Below, one piece after another: positions 11,108 to 22,149 of a stretch of 64,000 nt of DNA. The position numbers were made by a program, and so were the translations under genes. This DNA is from Tuctoria greenei (taxonomy: Eukaryota > Streptophyta > Magnoliopsida > Poales > Poaceae), in contig JAYESD010000002.1 of the NCBI GenBank assembly GCA_036927565.1, forward strand, positions 229,235,605 through 229,299,604. The letters are read 5' to 3'. How positions within the stretch are numbered: position 1 is the stretch's first letter; the number at the start of each line of letters is the position of its first letter. The notes below the pieces were generated by a model. The model saw only the letters and a list, made by a program, of their open reading frames with translations. It was not told the DNA's origin and did no database searches.

Positions 11108-12040
11108 AACCTACACCCCTTAAAATGAATCTCGCCCTCAAGATTCAACGCGGAAGAGAAAAGATAGGGAAATTCCTTCTTGAGATCATCCTCCAACTCC
11201 TATGTTGCTTCCGATACTGTATGATGTTTCCATTGCACTTTACACCATCTAATAACCTTGTTCCTTGCGACCCTCTCCTTGGTTTCCAAGATTTTGATCA
11301 GTTGCTCAGCATAAGTCAAATCTTCCTCTAGCTCCAATTCTTCCATTGGCACTTGTTCTTCCAGTACTCTCAAACACTTCTTGAGCTGGGAAACATGAAA
11401 CACATCATGGACATCTGAAAAATGAGTTGGCATCTCCAACTTATATGCTACTTCTCCTCTTTTGTCCAAAATCTTGAATGGCCCAATGTATCGAGGTGCT
11501 AGCTTGCCTCTTATGTTAAACCTCTTATGACCTCTCATTGGTGACACCTTGAGGTAAACAAAATCTCCTATTTCAAAGGCTAGTTTCCTTCTCCTATTAT
11601 CCGCATAGCCTTTTTTTTCCTTGATTTAACAGCCTTCAAGTTCTCACGGATGATCTGAACTTATTTCTCAGCTTCTAGCAACACATCTGGACCAAATACT
11701 TGTGTTTCTCCTGTCTCATTCCAGAACAAAGGTATCCTAAACTTCCTTCCACATAGTGCTTCATAAGGTGACATTTTCAAACTTGCTTGGTAACTATTGT
11801 TGTATGAAAATTCTGCAAATGGCAATCTCTTGTCATAACCTTTCCCATGCTTCAAAGCACAAGCTCTCAACATATCCTCTAAAATCTGATTGGTCCTCTC
11901 AGTTTGTCCATCCGTTTGAGGGTGATATGCTGAGCTGAAATTCAACCTTGTTCCCAATGCATCATGCAATTTTTGCCAAAACCTGGAGGTAAATTGAGAA
12001 CCTCTATCCGATACTATGTTCTTTGGAATTCCATGCAAGG
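11108..12040 (-). pseudogene. pol: gypsy integrase C-terminus with chromodomain (element E)
   Basis: On the minus strand from 12040: integrase core residues S-D-R-G-S-Q-F-T-S (second catalytic Asp) and T-D-G-Q-T-E-R-T (catalytic Glu), then A-L-C-G-R-K and the PF-type spacer. From about 11547 comes R-Y-I-G-P-F-K-I-L, H-V-S-Q-L-K-K and a C-terminal chromodomain-like segment ending V-Q-W-K-H-H-T-V-S-E-A-T. This domain order marks a chromovirus of the Tekay/Del type, whose chromodomain is thought to guide integration into heterochromatin. A frameshift or stop separates the two halves between 11548 and 11660. The N-terminal half of integrase and everything upstream were lost at the junction with copia B. 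Confidence 0.88.
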
Positions 12041-13084
12041 ATTCTTGGTCCATCTCGGCCTCGAAATCGGAGATCTCGTCGTTGGTGCTCGACATTGTCC
12101 TGAGAATGGATTACACAAGGTATGAATGAGAATTTGATGGTAAGGAATTGCATTGAGGAATGGGAAACTAGGGTTGAGTTCAGGAAAAATCGGACTTGTC
12201 CGGTGTACAGGTACGGACTAGTCCGAGGAGACCGGACTTGTCCGTACATGGACCGCACTAGTCCGATGTTCATCATCTCAAACCCTAACTCGACAAAAGA
12301 TGGTGATTCCCAATACAAGACAAGTTTAAGATAAATGTAATACAGCTAGGGGGCATGTATTAACTACAAGGAACTAGGCTATTTGGCCAACAACGAAGGA
12401 AATCACGATTTCTAGGGTTGGGGAGGAAAATTTACCGAAATTGCTCGATTCTTGGAGATGGAGGGGTTGAAGGTGCGGACAAGTCCGTGGTCTTCAATCC
12501 CTATGCAATGGGGGTCGATTTCCACCAAAACACGAAGAGATTTGTTGGAGTGTGAAGGAAATCACCTTGGGAGCCCGAGCTAGGAGAGAGAGCGTGAGGC
12601 AAGTTGTGAGGATGAAGAAGATTAGGGTTTGGCAGCAGCTAGGGTTATGGAGTCGAAAAATCGGACTTGTCCAAAAATAATCAGACCAGTCCAAACTCTT
12701 CCAGAGCCTAAATCAGACTAGTCTGTGGTTTGTCGGACTAGTCCGGACTACCGGACACTCTGCGGACTAGTCTGCACGGGCGGACTAGTCCAGGTAACCA
12801 CGGACTAGTCCGTGGTCACCAGAACAGAAGTGCTTAGCGCATTTGTATATATTCGAAGGTACTTATTAAGAGAAAAAGGGGGCAAAGCAAATCAAATAAT
12901 CTTGAAGAATATCATCAGTAAGCATACAACAATCAAGCAATGACCATAATTCATCAAGATCAAGTAGTTGAAATATTTTTTGGAGAAAATTGAGAAAGAT
13001 GATTTTCGCAACTCAAACAATATATTTTGAAGAGTCCATACAGGTATGCAAGTTTTCAAGCCGCATTCTGAGCATTAAGGATAT
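12041..13084 (-). other. third-ORF start and leader of element B, with palindrome clusters
   Basis: Reverse counterpart of 1640-2720 in element A. The third ORF begins with ATG near 12095 (M-S-S-T-N-D-E-I-S-D-F-E-A-E-M) and is cut after about 16-20 codons. Palindrome clusters lie at about 12181-12264, 12474-12492 and 12658-12816. Confidence 0.75.
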
Positions 13085-16000
13085 TTAGTTCATTTCGAAG
13101 CTCGCAAAAATGTTTTTCATCAAGTCACTTGGTAAATATATCGGCTAGTTGTTTTTTGGTATTCTTATGGGAAATAGCTATGTCTCCTTTCAAGTGGTCT
13201 CTCAAAAAGTGATGTCGGATGTCTATGTGTTTGGTTCTAGAGTGTTCAACTGGATTATAAGCAATTTTGATGGCACTCTCATTATCACAAAGGAGTGGAA
13301 TACGGCTCATATTGTAACTGTAATCCCTTAGAGTTTGTCACATCCAAAGGAGTTGTGCACAACAACTCCCGGTTGCAACATACTCTGCGTCGACCGTGGA
13401 TAAGGCAATGGAATTTTGTTTCTTGAAAGACCAAGAAACTAGGGATCTACCTAGGAATTGGCACGTGTCGGAGGTACTTTTTCTATCTACTTTGCATCCG
13501 GCATAATCTGCATCGGAGTATCCAATGAGATTGAACTTGGAACCTTTGGGGTACCAAAGGCCTAGGTTGGGTGTATGAACCAAATATCTCAAGATCGTTT
13601 AATGGCTGTCAAGTGACACTCCTTAGGATTGGCTTGAAATCTCGCACACAAATATACACTCAACATAATATTAGGACTAGATGCACATAGGTAAAGTAAG
13701 GATCCAATCATGGAGCGATATACCTTTCGATCCACGCTTGGTCCATCTTCATTGAGATCCAAGTGTCCATTAGTATCTACGTGAGTCTTGATAGGATTCG
13801 CCTTGTCCATCCCAAACTTCTTGAGTATGTCTTGAGTGTACTTGGTTTGGCTTATGAATGTCCCTTCCTTTTGTTGTCTCACTTAGAATCACAAGAAGTA
13901 CTTCAGCTCTCCCATCATAGACATCTCAAATCTATCTGTCATAATCTTACTAAATTCTTCACAAAAGGATTTGTTAGTTGAACCAAAGATTATGTCATCA
14001 ATGTAGATTTGACAGATAAAAATATCATTGTCGAAGTGTTTCGTAAATAATGTATAATCTGCTTTTCCAATCTTGAAACCATTTTCAATTAAGTAATCTC
14101 TAAGACACTCATACCAAGCTCTAGAAGCTTGTTTGAGGCCGTAGAGAGCCTTACGAAGTTTAAAGACATGGTCGGGAAACTCTTTGTCTTCGAATCCGGG
14201 AGGTTGCTCCACGTACACCTCCTCCTTGATTGGACCGTTGAGGAAGGCGCTTTTCACATCCATTTGGTAGATCTTGAAATCATGGTGAGTATCATATGCA
14301 AGCAATATTATAATTGATTCAAGTCTAGCTACGGGAGCAAAGGTTTCATCGAAATCCAAACCTTCGACTTGTGAATACCCTTTGGCCACAAGTCGTGCCT
14401 TGTTCCTTGTCACCACCCCATGTTCGTCTTGTTTGTTGCGGAAGACCCATTTGGTGCCGACGATGTTCGCGTTAGGTCTTTTGACGAGTTCCCACACCTC
14501 GTTCCGTTTGAAGTTGTTCAGTTCTTCTTGCATCGCCACCACCCAGTCCGGATCTTTCAATGCATCCTCAATCCCGCATGCTTCCAAAAAGTACACAAAA
14601 GAGTAATGCTCACAAAAGTTAGCTATGCGGGATCTAGTTGTTACTCCCTTTTGGATGTCACCGATGATGTTGTCGATTGGGTGATCTCTTTGGACGCATT
14701 GGTGTACCCTCGGGTGTGGCACTTGCGGTCTTGTGTCTTCATGATGTTCTTCTTCTCCCCCTAGATGGTTGCTCTCATTGACTTGTTGATCATCTTCGTA
14801 TTCTTGAGGTTGATCTTTTGTGGGTGCTCCCCCTTGATCATTGGCCTCCACTTGTGGTTCATCTTCCTCATGCATATGTGGAGGTGGCTCTTGTGGTCGA
14901 CCAACGCCATTCTTCTCAATGCTTGACAAGGAGCTTCTTCTCTATCTAGCACACATGGATCAACTTGATCCTTTTGGGAGCCATTAGTTTCATCGAACAC
15001 TACATCATGTGCTATTTCAACAAATCCAGAGACTTTGTTGAAGACATGATAGGCGTAAGTGTTCGAGCCATAGACAAGTAAGAAACCTTCATTGGACTTC
15101 GAAGCGAACTTTGAAGTCCTCGGCTTCTTGTTCAAATTATAGCATTTAGAACCAAAGACTCGAAAGTAAGAAATATTTGGCTTGTTACCCGTGAGTAGCT
15201 CATATGATGTCTTCTTGAGTAGTCGATGAAGGTAGAGTCGGTTTATGGCGTGGCAAGTGGTGTTAATCGCTTCCGCCCAAAACTGATCCAAGATCTTGTA
15301 TTCATCGAGCATTGTTCTCGCCATCTCTATGAGGGTTCGGTTCTTCCTTTCGGCAACTCCATTTTTGTTGAGGGGAATAAGGTGCTGAAAACTCATGTTT
15401 TATGCCTTCTTCGTCTAGGTACTCCTCAACTTGAGTGTTCTTGAACTTCGTGCCGTTGTTGCTTCGAATGTTCTTGATCATCAATTACAACTCATTTTGA
15501 GCATGCTTGAAAACTTCTTCAGGGTTCCTTGAGTCTCTGTCTTATCATGCAAAAAAGAAAACCCAAGTGAAGCGCGAAAAGTCATCAACAATTACTAAGC
15601 CATATTTGTTATTGTCGATGCTTATGTAAGAAATTGGACCGAATAAGTCCATGTGAAGCAGCTCGAGCGGTCTTGTTGTAGTCATGACGTTCTTCGCAGG
15701 ATGAGGTGCCCCAACTTGCTTCTCGGCTTGGCACGCGCTACAAGGCCTGTCTTTCTCAAAAACATCATCCTTTGAACCTCGAATGTGATCGCCCTTGAGG
15801 AGTTTTTGAAGATTCCTCATACCAACATGCGCTAGCCGTCTATGCCACAGTCAACCCATGTTGTTCTTTGCAATCAAGCATGTATCAAGTTTGGCTTTAT
15901 CTTTGTTGAAGTCAACAAGGTAAAGCTTTCCCTTTAACATACCCTTGAATGCAATGGAACCATCACCCTTTCTAGAGACGGTCACACCCTCATTAGTAAA

Positions 16001-16283
16001 CAAGCAATTATAACCTTTGTCACATAGTTGAGATATGGACAGTAGGTTATAATCTAAGGAATCGACATGTAACACATGAGAAATAGTATGTTGAGACGGT
16101 ATAGCAATTTTACCGGTACCGAGCACTTTTCTTTGACTATTGTCTCCAAAATAGATGCCCTCGCTTGGATCATCATTTTCTTCATACTCAACGAACATCC
16201 TTCTTTCTCAGATCATATGGTTGGTGCAACCACTGTCTAGCACCCATTTTGATCCACCGGAGGAATAGGCCTACAAAAACAAA
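13085..16283 (-). pseudogene. pol: copia pol of element B (protease, integrase, RT, RNase H), frameshifted
   Basis: Reading leftwards: protease region (S-G-C-T-N-H near 16235); GAG-pre-integrase and the zinc-binding C-S-A-C-Q near 15745; integrase core (L-H-M-D-L-F-G-P near 15655 and the N-G-T-K-F segment near 15450); then RT from about 14640 with an intact Y-I-D-D (near 14010); then RNase H (D-A-D-Y near 13520). The frame is broken near 15545, 15300, 14900, 13885, 13590 and 13320. In this family the polyprotein would be matured by the element's own aspartic protease. The RT active site is intact, unlike copy A, but the reading frame is not. Confidence 0.88.
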
Positions 16284-18724
16284 TCATGCCTTGGTTTTAG
16301 GTACCCAAGCTTGCTTGGGTCCTTTGAGGTTAGTTACAAGAGATTTGGGCACCCACACATGAGACTTGGTGTTCCCATGGCGTGGCCCAACATAATGAGC
16401 ATAAACTTTACAAAAATTACTTCTCATTAGAACATAGGATGCATCGAAAGTCATGAATAATAGTTGTTGTTGTTTATGAACAGGACTAGTCTGGGAAACC
16501 GGACTTGTCCGGAGGACCGGACTTGTCTGAGTAAGGACCGGACTAGTCCGGTTGTTGTATGTGTTGACTATCTTGGACTTGTTATCATTATTGGTCTTTC
16601 TAGCTTCAGAGGAGTTTCCCCTCACAAAGGCAATGATCTCCTTGTTATTTTTATGGCTTCTAGCATATTGCTTTTCACCATAAGAATACCCAATGCCATA
16701 TTTGTCATTAGGAGGTCTTGTGACCAAGTATGCACTACGTGCATCTTTGATCTTCTCCTTGTCAAATATGCCACTTTGGGAAGGATGCTTGTCCTTGGTA
16801 GAGGTTGACTTTTCCTTCAAGCTAGTGTCAATTTTTAGCACATGAACAAGTAATAGTAGCTTTAGTTTTAAGTGGTTGAGAAGGTGAGCTTGAAGAGGAT
16901 GAGGGGTCACTTTGTTTGAGTGACTCAACTTGTGCCTCAAGGATCTTGTTAACCTTGGACAGGTTAGCAAGTTCATCCTTGATGGCAGTATTTGAGTCGC
17001 TTAACTTCAAGCAAGTTTCCTTGCTTGAGGCTAACTCAAGCTCCAGTGACTTGCCTCGCTCCTTTTCAAGTTCGAGAAGCTTGTCAAGTTCAATATATTC
17101 CTCCTTTTGGGAGATAATCATATCTTCTTGACAGTTGATCAGCTTCTCCTTCTCAATAATCTGATCAAGTAGAAATTTCATTTTTGCTGCTGTTTTCTTA
17201 TCTAAGCCAACGAGCATGTCTTCATTATCACTAGCAACTTCACTATCACTAAAATAGTAATGCAAGGAAGAGGATTTGGTTGTTACCTTTCGTTTACCTT
17301 CCTATGCCATAAGGAAAGTGTTGTTGCCCTTCAATGCGCCTAGAGTTGGGAAGAGGGTGGACTTCTTGGATGTCTTCTCGATGGCTATGCTAGCCATCTC
17401 CTCATCCTCTTCGGATGAGTACTCTTCATTTGAGTCCCATTCCTTTCCTAGATGCGCTTGTCCAGCTTGCTTCTTTTTCTTGAAGAATTTCTTGGGATGA
17501 GGCTTTGTTTCCTTGGTCTTCTTCTTATTTTCTTCATGCAGGCAATCAACTATAAAGTGGTCATATTCACCACAGTTATAGCACGCCCGCCTCATCTTTG
17601 GTATTGGCTTCTCTTTGTATTTTCCTTCACTTGATTTTTCCCCCTTGTCTTTTCTTCATCATTTTCTTGAATCTCTTCATAAAGAGGATCATGTCCTCTT
17701 CGTCGATGTCGCTGCTCTCGTCATCGTTGTCCTCTTCTTGTTGAGCTTCTCGAGCTTCTTTAGATAAGGGCTTGCAAGTGGACTTCAAAGCGACCCCTTT
17801 CTTCTTTGCCGAGGTGAGGTCGGCAATCTCCTTGACATGTTGTGCCTGCTTTTCCATCATCTCGAAATTGGTGATTTTCCCAAGCAGCTTATCTGGGGTC
17901 ATTTTCTTGTACCCAGGGCTTTCTCTGATCATCGAGCACAAGGTGATGTTGTGAGGCATGAAAGCTCTAAGGATGAGCTTCACCACCTCGTGATCATTCC
18001 ACTTCTTGCTTCCGTATGCTCGAACTTTGTTGATGAGCGTCTTTAAACGGTTGTACATGTCTTGTGATGACTCATCTTCTTCTATGGTGAATCATCCCAA
18101 TTCGCCTTCGATCTTTGCTTCTCGCACATGACGATCGCCTTCATGTGCAGTTTGCAATGTGTCCCATATTTCCTTTGCATTCTCGAGTCCATCCACCTTG
18201 GTGAACTCGTCCCGACTTAGTGATGAGGTGATGACTACTGCAGCTTGGGCATTTCGATGGATTGTTTGCTCTTGGCTAGGCGTGAGCTCCTCATCATCGA
18301 CGGGGGTATCTATTCCTGTAACCACAATGTGCCACAAGCTGGGATTGAGTGAGATCAAGTGCATTTTCATGTTTTGCCTCTACATTGAGTAGTCACTACC
18401 ATCAAAGTGTGGGGCCTTTCAAGGGGAATAGATAGGTAGTGATTATTGTTAGAATTTTGAACGATCATAATTAAAAGGATATCGGGAGTAGTTGGTGTGA
18501 CTACTCCCCTTCTTCTTCTTCTCGTCCTCGTCCTTCACTTTCCCTTTTGAGAGGGCTTTCTTTCTTACAAGCGCCTTGAGTTGAAGCGTCTCCTCATCAT
18601 CATCCTCAAAGTCTTGAATGGCGTCGAGGACCTTCTCCAACTTTTGAGGTTTTTTGTCTTCAACCTTCTCTTGGTCGAGACTCTTGTGCACATCCTTCAT
18701 GTCCGACATGTTTTCTTTCTTCAA
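16284..18724 (-). pseudogene. gag: copia gag of element B
   Basis: Starts at ATG 18724 (M-K-K-E-N-M-S-D-M), 23 bp inside the primer binding site. It has a copia-type capsid region (W-D-T-L-Q-T-A-H-E-G near 18160; A-F-M-P-H-N-I near 17955), a CCHC zinc knuckle C-Y-N-C-G-E-Y-D-H-F-I-V-D-C (about 17540-17585), and a coiled-coil stretch (17265-16828, E-K-E-K-L-I, L-E-L-E-K-E-R). The C-terminal end, 16483-16555, is rich in T-S-P-V repeats because the palindromes run through the coding frame. Stops or frameshifts occur near 18430, 18075, 17610, 17290 and 16900. Confidence 0.85.
16483..16555. repeat. palindrome cluster inside gag coding sequence (element B)
   Basis: Four palindrome units (GGACTAGTCTGG, CGGACTTGTCCGG, CGGACTTGTCTGA, CGGACTAGTCCGG) sit in the gag frame and give a protein repeat of the type R-T-S-P-V. 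The homologous site in element H is 46834-46905. Confidence 0.85.
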
Positions 18725-18746
18725 GCGATTAGTCTCTAAGAATCCT

Positions 18747-18758
18747 GCTCTGATATCA
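18747..18758 (-). promoter_or_regulatory. primer binding site of element B (initiator tRNA-Met type)
   Basis: TGATATCAGAGC on the minus strand, two bases after the LTR end. It differs by one base from TGGTATCAGAGC, the common plant copia primer site complementary to the 3' end of initiator tRNA-Met. Confidence 0.85.
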
Positions 18759-19524
18759 ATTGAATGTGGCCTAGAGGGGGGTGAATAGGCCTTTTTGAAT
18801 TTTAGTCAGAACCTGCAACACTTAACAAACTGATCAGATCCTAAGATATCGGACTAGTACGGTAGAGTGCGGACTAGTCCGGTGTGTGCGGACTAAATTG
18901 ATCAAGTTCGATCAATGAATTCAATACAAGCACAGTATGCAGCGGAATATAGTCTGTAAATTAAAAGTATTGAGTCAATGAAGTTAAGTGTAGTGCAAAT
19001 TAACTTAGATTTGAATGTTTTAACGTAAGATGGACAAAATCAATCAAACCCTGGAATGTGATATGAGAAACTTAAGAACAAGTTTGACACACGATTTTTA
19101 TCTCCTGGTTCGGTTCCCATAGAGGCAACCTACGTCCACGTTGACGAGCCCACGAAAGGACCGGGTCTTCATTGACCCTAACCTCGTCGAATCGCCACAA
19201 AGGCCAGTTCTTCTTCCACAATCACAAAGGGGCAAATCACCAAGTTCAAGGGCCCTTCTCACAAGTTGAAGGCTCCCCAAGATTACAATTCAAACACCAC
19301 CAAGAACACACTCGTAAGATCAACAATGAAACAACAGGAGTGTGTTAGAGATCAAACCCAAGAGCTCAAACATGTGGAATCGTGTCTCTCCTTTGATCCA
19401 AAGTGAATCCTCAAGGGATTGATCTTTATTGCGTTGGATTGCGCGGAGAGATGTGTTTTCTAAGCACTTGGAGGGTGTGACGGTGCAGGGGGTCGAGAGA
19501 TGTGATAGTTGGGTCGTGCACATC

Positions 19525-19532
19525 TATTTATA
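19525..19532 (-). promoter_or_regulatory. TATA box of LTR B
   Basis: TATAAATA on the minus strand, at the position equivalent to 5450-5457 in LTR A and just downstream (in element sense) of the palindrome cluster. Confidence 0.65.
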
Positions 19533-19567
19533 TTAGGGTTTTCAAAAGTTACCGTCAGGGTTTCGAG

Positions 19568-19925
19568 GGTCCGGACTAGTCTGTGGTGAAGTCCGCACTA
19601 GTCCGGTGTGCGGCGTGCAGGAAACCCTAAGTGTCCAGGAATATCATACTTGTCCGGCTAGGAGCGGACTTGTTCGATTTTAGTTAAAAAGGTTTTCGGA
19701 CTTGTCCGTGGTGAGATCGGACTAGTTCGGTGTGGTGATACCCTTAGTGAATATAGGACAAGTCCGCACTTGGAGGACTTGTCCGACTTTAGTCAGAGGC
19801 ATTATCAGACTAGTCCGGACATCATCGGACTAGTCCGGTGCGGGCAAGTCTGCATTGGCTGGACTTGTCTGAACCTGTCCAGAGAGGATATTGGACTAGT
19901 CCGGTGTATATCGAACTAGTCCATT
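19568..19925. repeat. palindrome cluster in LTR B (about 14 units)
   Basis: About 14 imperfect to perfect copies of CGGAC(T/A)(A/T)GTCCG; three more lie at 18847-18893. They are placed in U3 upstream of the TATA box, as in LTR A. Confidence 0.88.
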
Positions 19926-20185
19926 TTTCGTGTGAAATGTGAAGTGTGTGAGGATTTCTTTTGTGCTTGAGCTCTTGGATGTGTTACACCAACACACTCA
20001 CTATACAATGATGTATTCTATTAAGCTCTTGAGCTCTTTTCCGAATTGATCCTCATTCTCCTTTCTTTTTGGCCTTTCTTCATTCTTTCATTAAAACCTG
20101 TGCTCATCTCAATAATGTGGTTAGGGTCTCATTTGTTTGTCATAAATCAATCAAAACCCACAAGGGATGCCTAGATGCACTTTCA

Positions 20186-20760
20186 GTCCCTAGGCCCACT
20201 TAACGTAAAACGCAAGAAATAAGTCGTGAAACAAAAGATCAACTCGGAGTCGCGATTTATCGGACAAGTCCGAGAAGGGTCAGACTAGTCCGAAGTTGGA
20301 TAGAGAGATATCGGACAAGTCCGGACTGGACATCGGACAAGTCCGAACTTATCCAGAGGGGAAAAACAGACAAGTCTTGGCCAAAATCGGACAAGTCCGA
20401 CTTTAGTCAGAGGGGAAAACATACAAGTCCACTAGAATATCGAACTAGTCCGGTCAAGTCCAGGGACTTAGCAAATTTTTCAAGGAATTGGAACACCGGA
20501 CTAGTCCGCACAGGATCGGACAAGTCTGGAAGTGTCCCGAGGGAAAAAAAGACTAGTCCGCAGAAAAACGGACAAGTCCGATCAATGTCAGAGAGAAATC
20601 GGACTAGTCCGCACAAAAGTAGGACTAGTCCGCACTTCCCAGAATTCTAAGTGCGGCTTTGTTTCTAATTTATTTTAAACCTGTTCCTTTTTATGTGGAT
20701 TAATGTTAAACATATTTAATGATGGATGCAAGGCATGATGCATGAAATGAGGGTTTTACA
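20186..20760 (-). repeat. 5' LTR remnant of chromovirus E
   Basis: Matches 10565-11107 of the left LTR almost base for base (GTCCCTAGG...GTTTTACA). It carries the homologous palindrome cluster (20257-20637). Relative to the left LTR it has a 12-bp extra stretch near 20215 and one extra palindrome unit near 20320. The rest of this LTR was lost to the copia B insertion and the later deletion. Confidence 0.88.
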
Positions 20761-20765
20761 CTTTA
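20761..20765. repeat. right target-site duplication of element E (CTTTA)
   Basis: Directly follows the LTR terminus GTTTTACA and is identical to 8238-8242. Confidence 0.9.
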
Positions 20766-21925
20766 TTAATAAATTATCCATGCTTCGATATAACTATTTT
20801 ATTGAACTCTAAAACTATTTAAAATCCATCTCTACATAGAAGGGAGCCGCTAACAAGATTCTTGTTCATAGTAGGGACATCTTTCTTCAGCTGGACAATC
20901 TTTACCGAAGTGAATTTCAGATCGACCATGCCAACACCACGAACAGAAGCATGGGACCCATTCCCCATTAGGACGTAGGAACTCCGAATGAACTGGTAAG
21001 AAGTAAATATACACATGTCTAAACATACATGAACATTAGCACCCGTACACCAAAATAGTGTTTGAGAAATAGAAAGAATAGTAAAGAATATACAGTACCC
21101 ATCTGCATTGCTAGATGTCATGATGTTGACATTCTTTTTCCCTCTGCGGCCTTCCCTATCAGGACAGGCCTTGGAAAAATGTCTGTGCTCACCACAGGTG
21201 TAGCAACAGTTATCATTGTCCTTGTTTGACTTCTTTTTCTTCTTTTTGAATTGAGACTTGTTGTTCTCTTTGTTCTTGACATTGGGTTTCTGCACCATAT
21301 TAGCATTGGTGCCAGATTGACCCTCACTTCCTTTCTCAGTAGCGTCCTTAGCCCGAGCCTTCTCCTCAACATCAAGAGATGCTATCAGATTTTCAACTGA
21401 TATTTTCCGTCTCTTGTGTTTGAGAGTTGTGGTGAAGTTCCTCAATGAAAGAGGTAACTTTGCAATAATGCATCCAACCACAAACTTGTCGAGTAAAGAA
21501 CACTTGAGGAAGTGGAGCTCTCACGTGAGGCACTGTATTTCATGAGCTTGTTCAACTACAAGACGATTGTTAACCATTTTATAGTCATAAAAATTATCCA
21601 TGATATACAGTTCACCGCCTACATCGGCTACACCATACTTAGCGTTAAGTGCATCTCAGAGATCATTTCCATATGTGACTGTTAGATAAACATCATAGAG
21701 TTTGTTGTCAAGAACACTTAAGATACATCCTCTAAGGGCAGACTTGGCTTCCTTGAACTTCGTATGTTCTTCAACAGAAAAAAGGACCTTGGGGACTGCA
21801 CTCGGTTACCCAGATGATCTTAAGCGACAGGAGCTATAGTGTGACCTTAACTTGCCACCTCTTGAAGTGCACACTGGACAACTTCTCTGGTCTCAGTGCA
21901 TCGTCTAAAGTCATCATGTTTAACT
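20766..21925 (-). pseudogene. gag: copia element C gag and start of protease (right piece)
   Basis: Minus strand. Gag begins near 21920 (M-M-T-L-D-D). A degraded capsid region with several stops follows to 21482, then an open stretch 21481-20819. The zinc knuckle C-Y-T-C-G-E-H-R-H-F-S-K-A-C is intact (about 21210-21170). It is followed by a protease motif in which the usual D-T-G-A reads C-T-G-A, so the catalytic aspartate is lost. The reading continues with stops to the element E insertion point and resumes at 8237. It is an old copy, more decayed than the elements nested in it. Confidence 0.85.
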
Positions 21926-22149
21926 CAGGAAATTACCTAAATAAGATTTTTGGATTGTTAGAAATAGGAGGCCATTTACTAAAAATTTCCAGAAAAACAC
22001 ACGAATAAGGTAGTGATAAACACCAACATATAGAGGGATGAGAATATTCGCGTATCGATTTGAAGCCGGAGGAACCTCTGTAGATCTGACGTTGAACAGT
22101 TGCTGCAGACGTTGATGGCGACGTTGGGTAGCAGCATTCAATCTCCTGG

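Larger units (their letters stand above)
12041..20185 (-). mobile_element. Sirevirus-like Ty1/copia element B, 3' end deleted
   Basis: Complete 5' LTR (18761-20185), primer binding site, degenerate gag-pol (about 13085-18724), the pol-ORF3 leader and the first ~20 codons of the third ORF. It then stops abruptly at about 12040 against chromovirus E sequence. The rest of the third ORF, the polypurine tract and the 3' LTR are missing. GTCCC at 20186-20190 would be the right target duplication; its partner has been lost with the deletion. Confidence 0.87.
18761..20185 (-). repeat. 5' LTR of Sirevirus-like element B
   Basis: 1425 bp. On the minus strand it starts TGAAAGTGCATCTAGG (20185) and ends CCACATTCA (18761), the same termini as LTR A. 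It contains a TATA box at 19525-19532 (minus) and about 17 palindrome units (18847-18893 and 19568-19925). Confidence 0.92.
8243..20760 (-). mobile_element. Tekay/Del-like chromovirus (Ty3/gypsy) E, internally deleted and containing copia B
   Basis: The outer limits are an LTR from TGTGACACATGG (8243) to TGTTACA (11107) and an LTR end GGGTTTTACA at 20760, bounded by CTTTA duplications. On the minus strand the LTR begins TGTAACACCC, typical of grass Tekay/Del-type elements. Only the integrase-chromodomain end of pol remains (11108-12040). Gag, protease, RT and most of the 5' LTR are missing. Copia B inserted in the 5' LTR: it ends at 20185, and LTR sequence resumes at 20186 with GTCCCTAGG, matching 10565 in the 3' LTR. 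A later deletion joined E's integrase to B's third ORF at about 12040. Confidence 0.82.

Noticed and set aside
11661..12095. A continuous 144-residue fusion protein
   Set aside because: It is a chance in-frame joint of chromovirus integrase with the first codons of the Sirevirus third ORF, caused by a deletion, not a gene.
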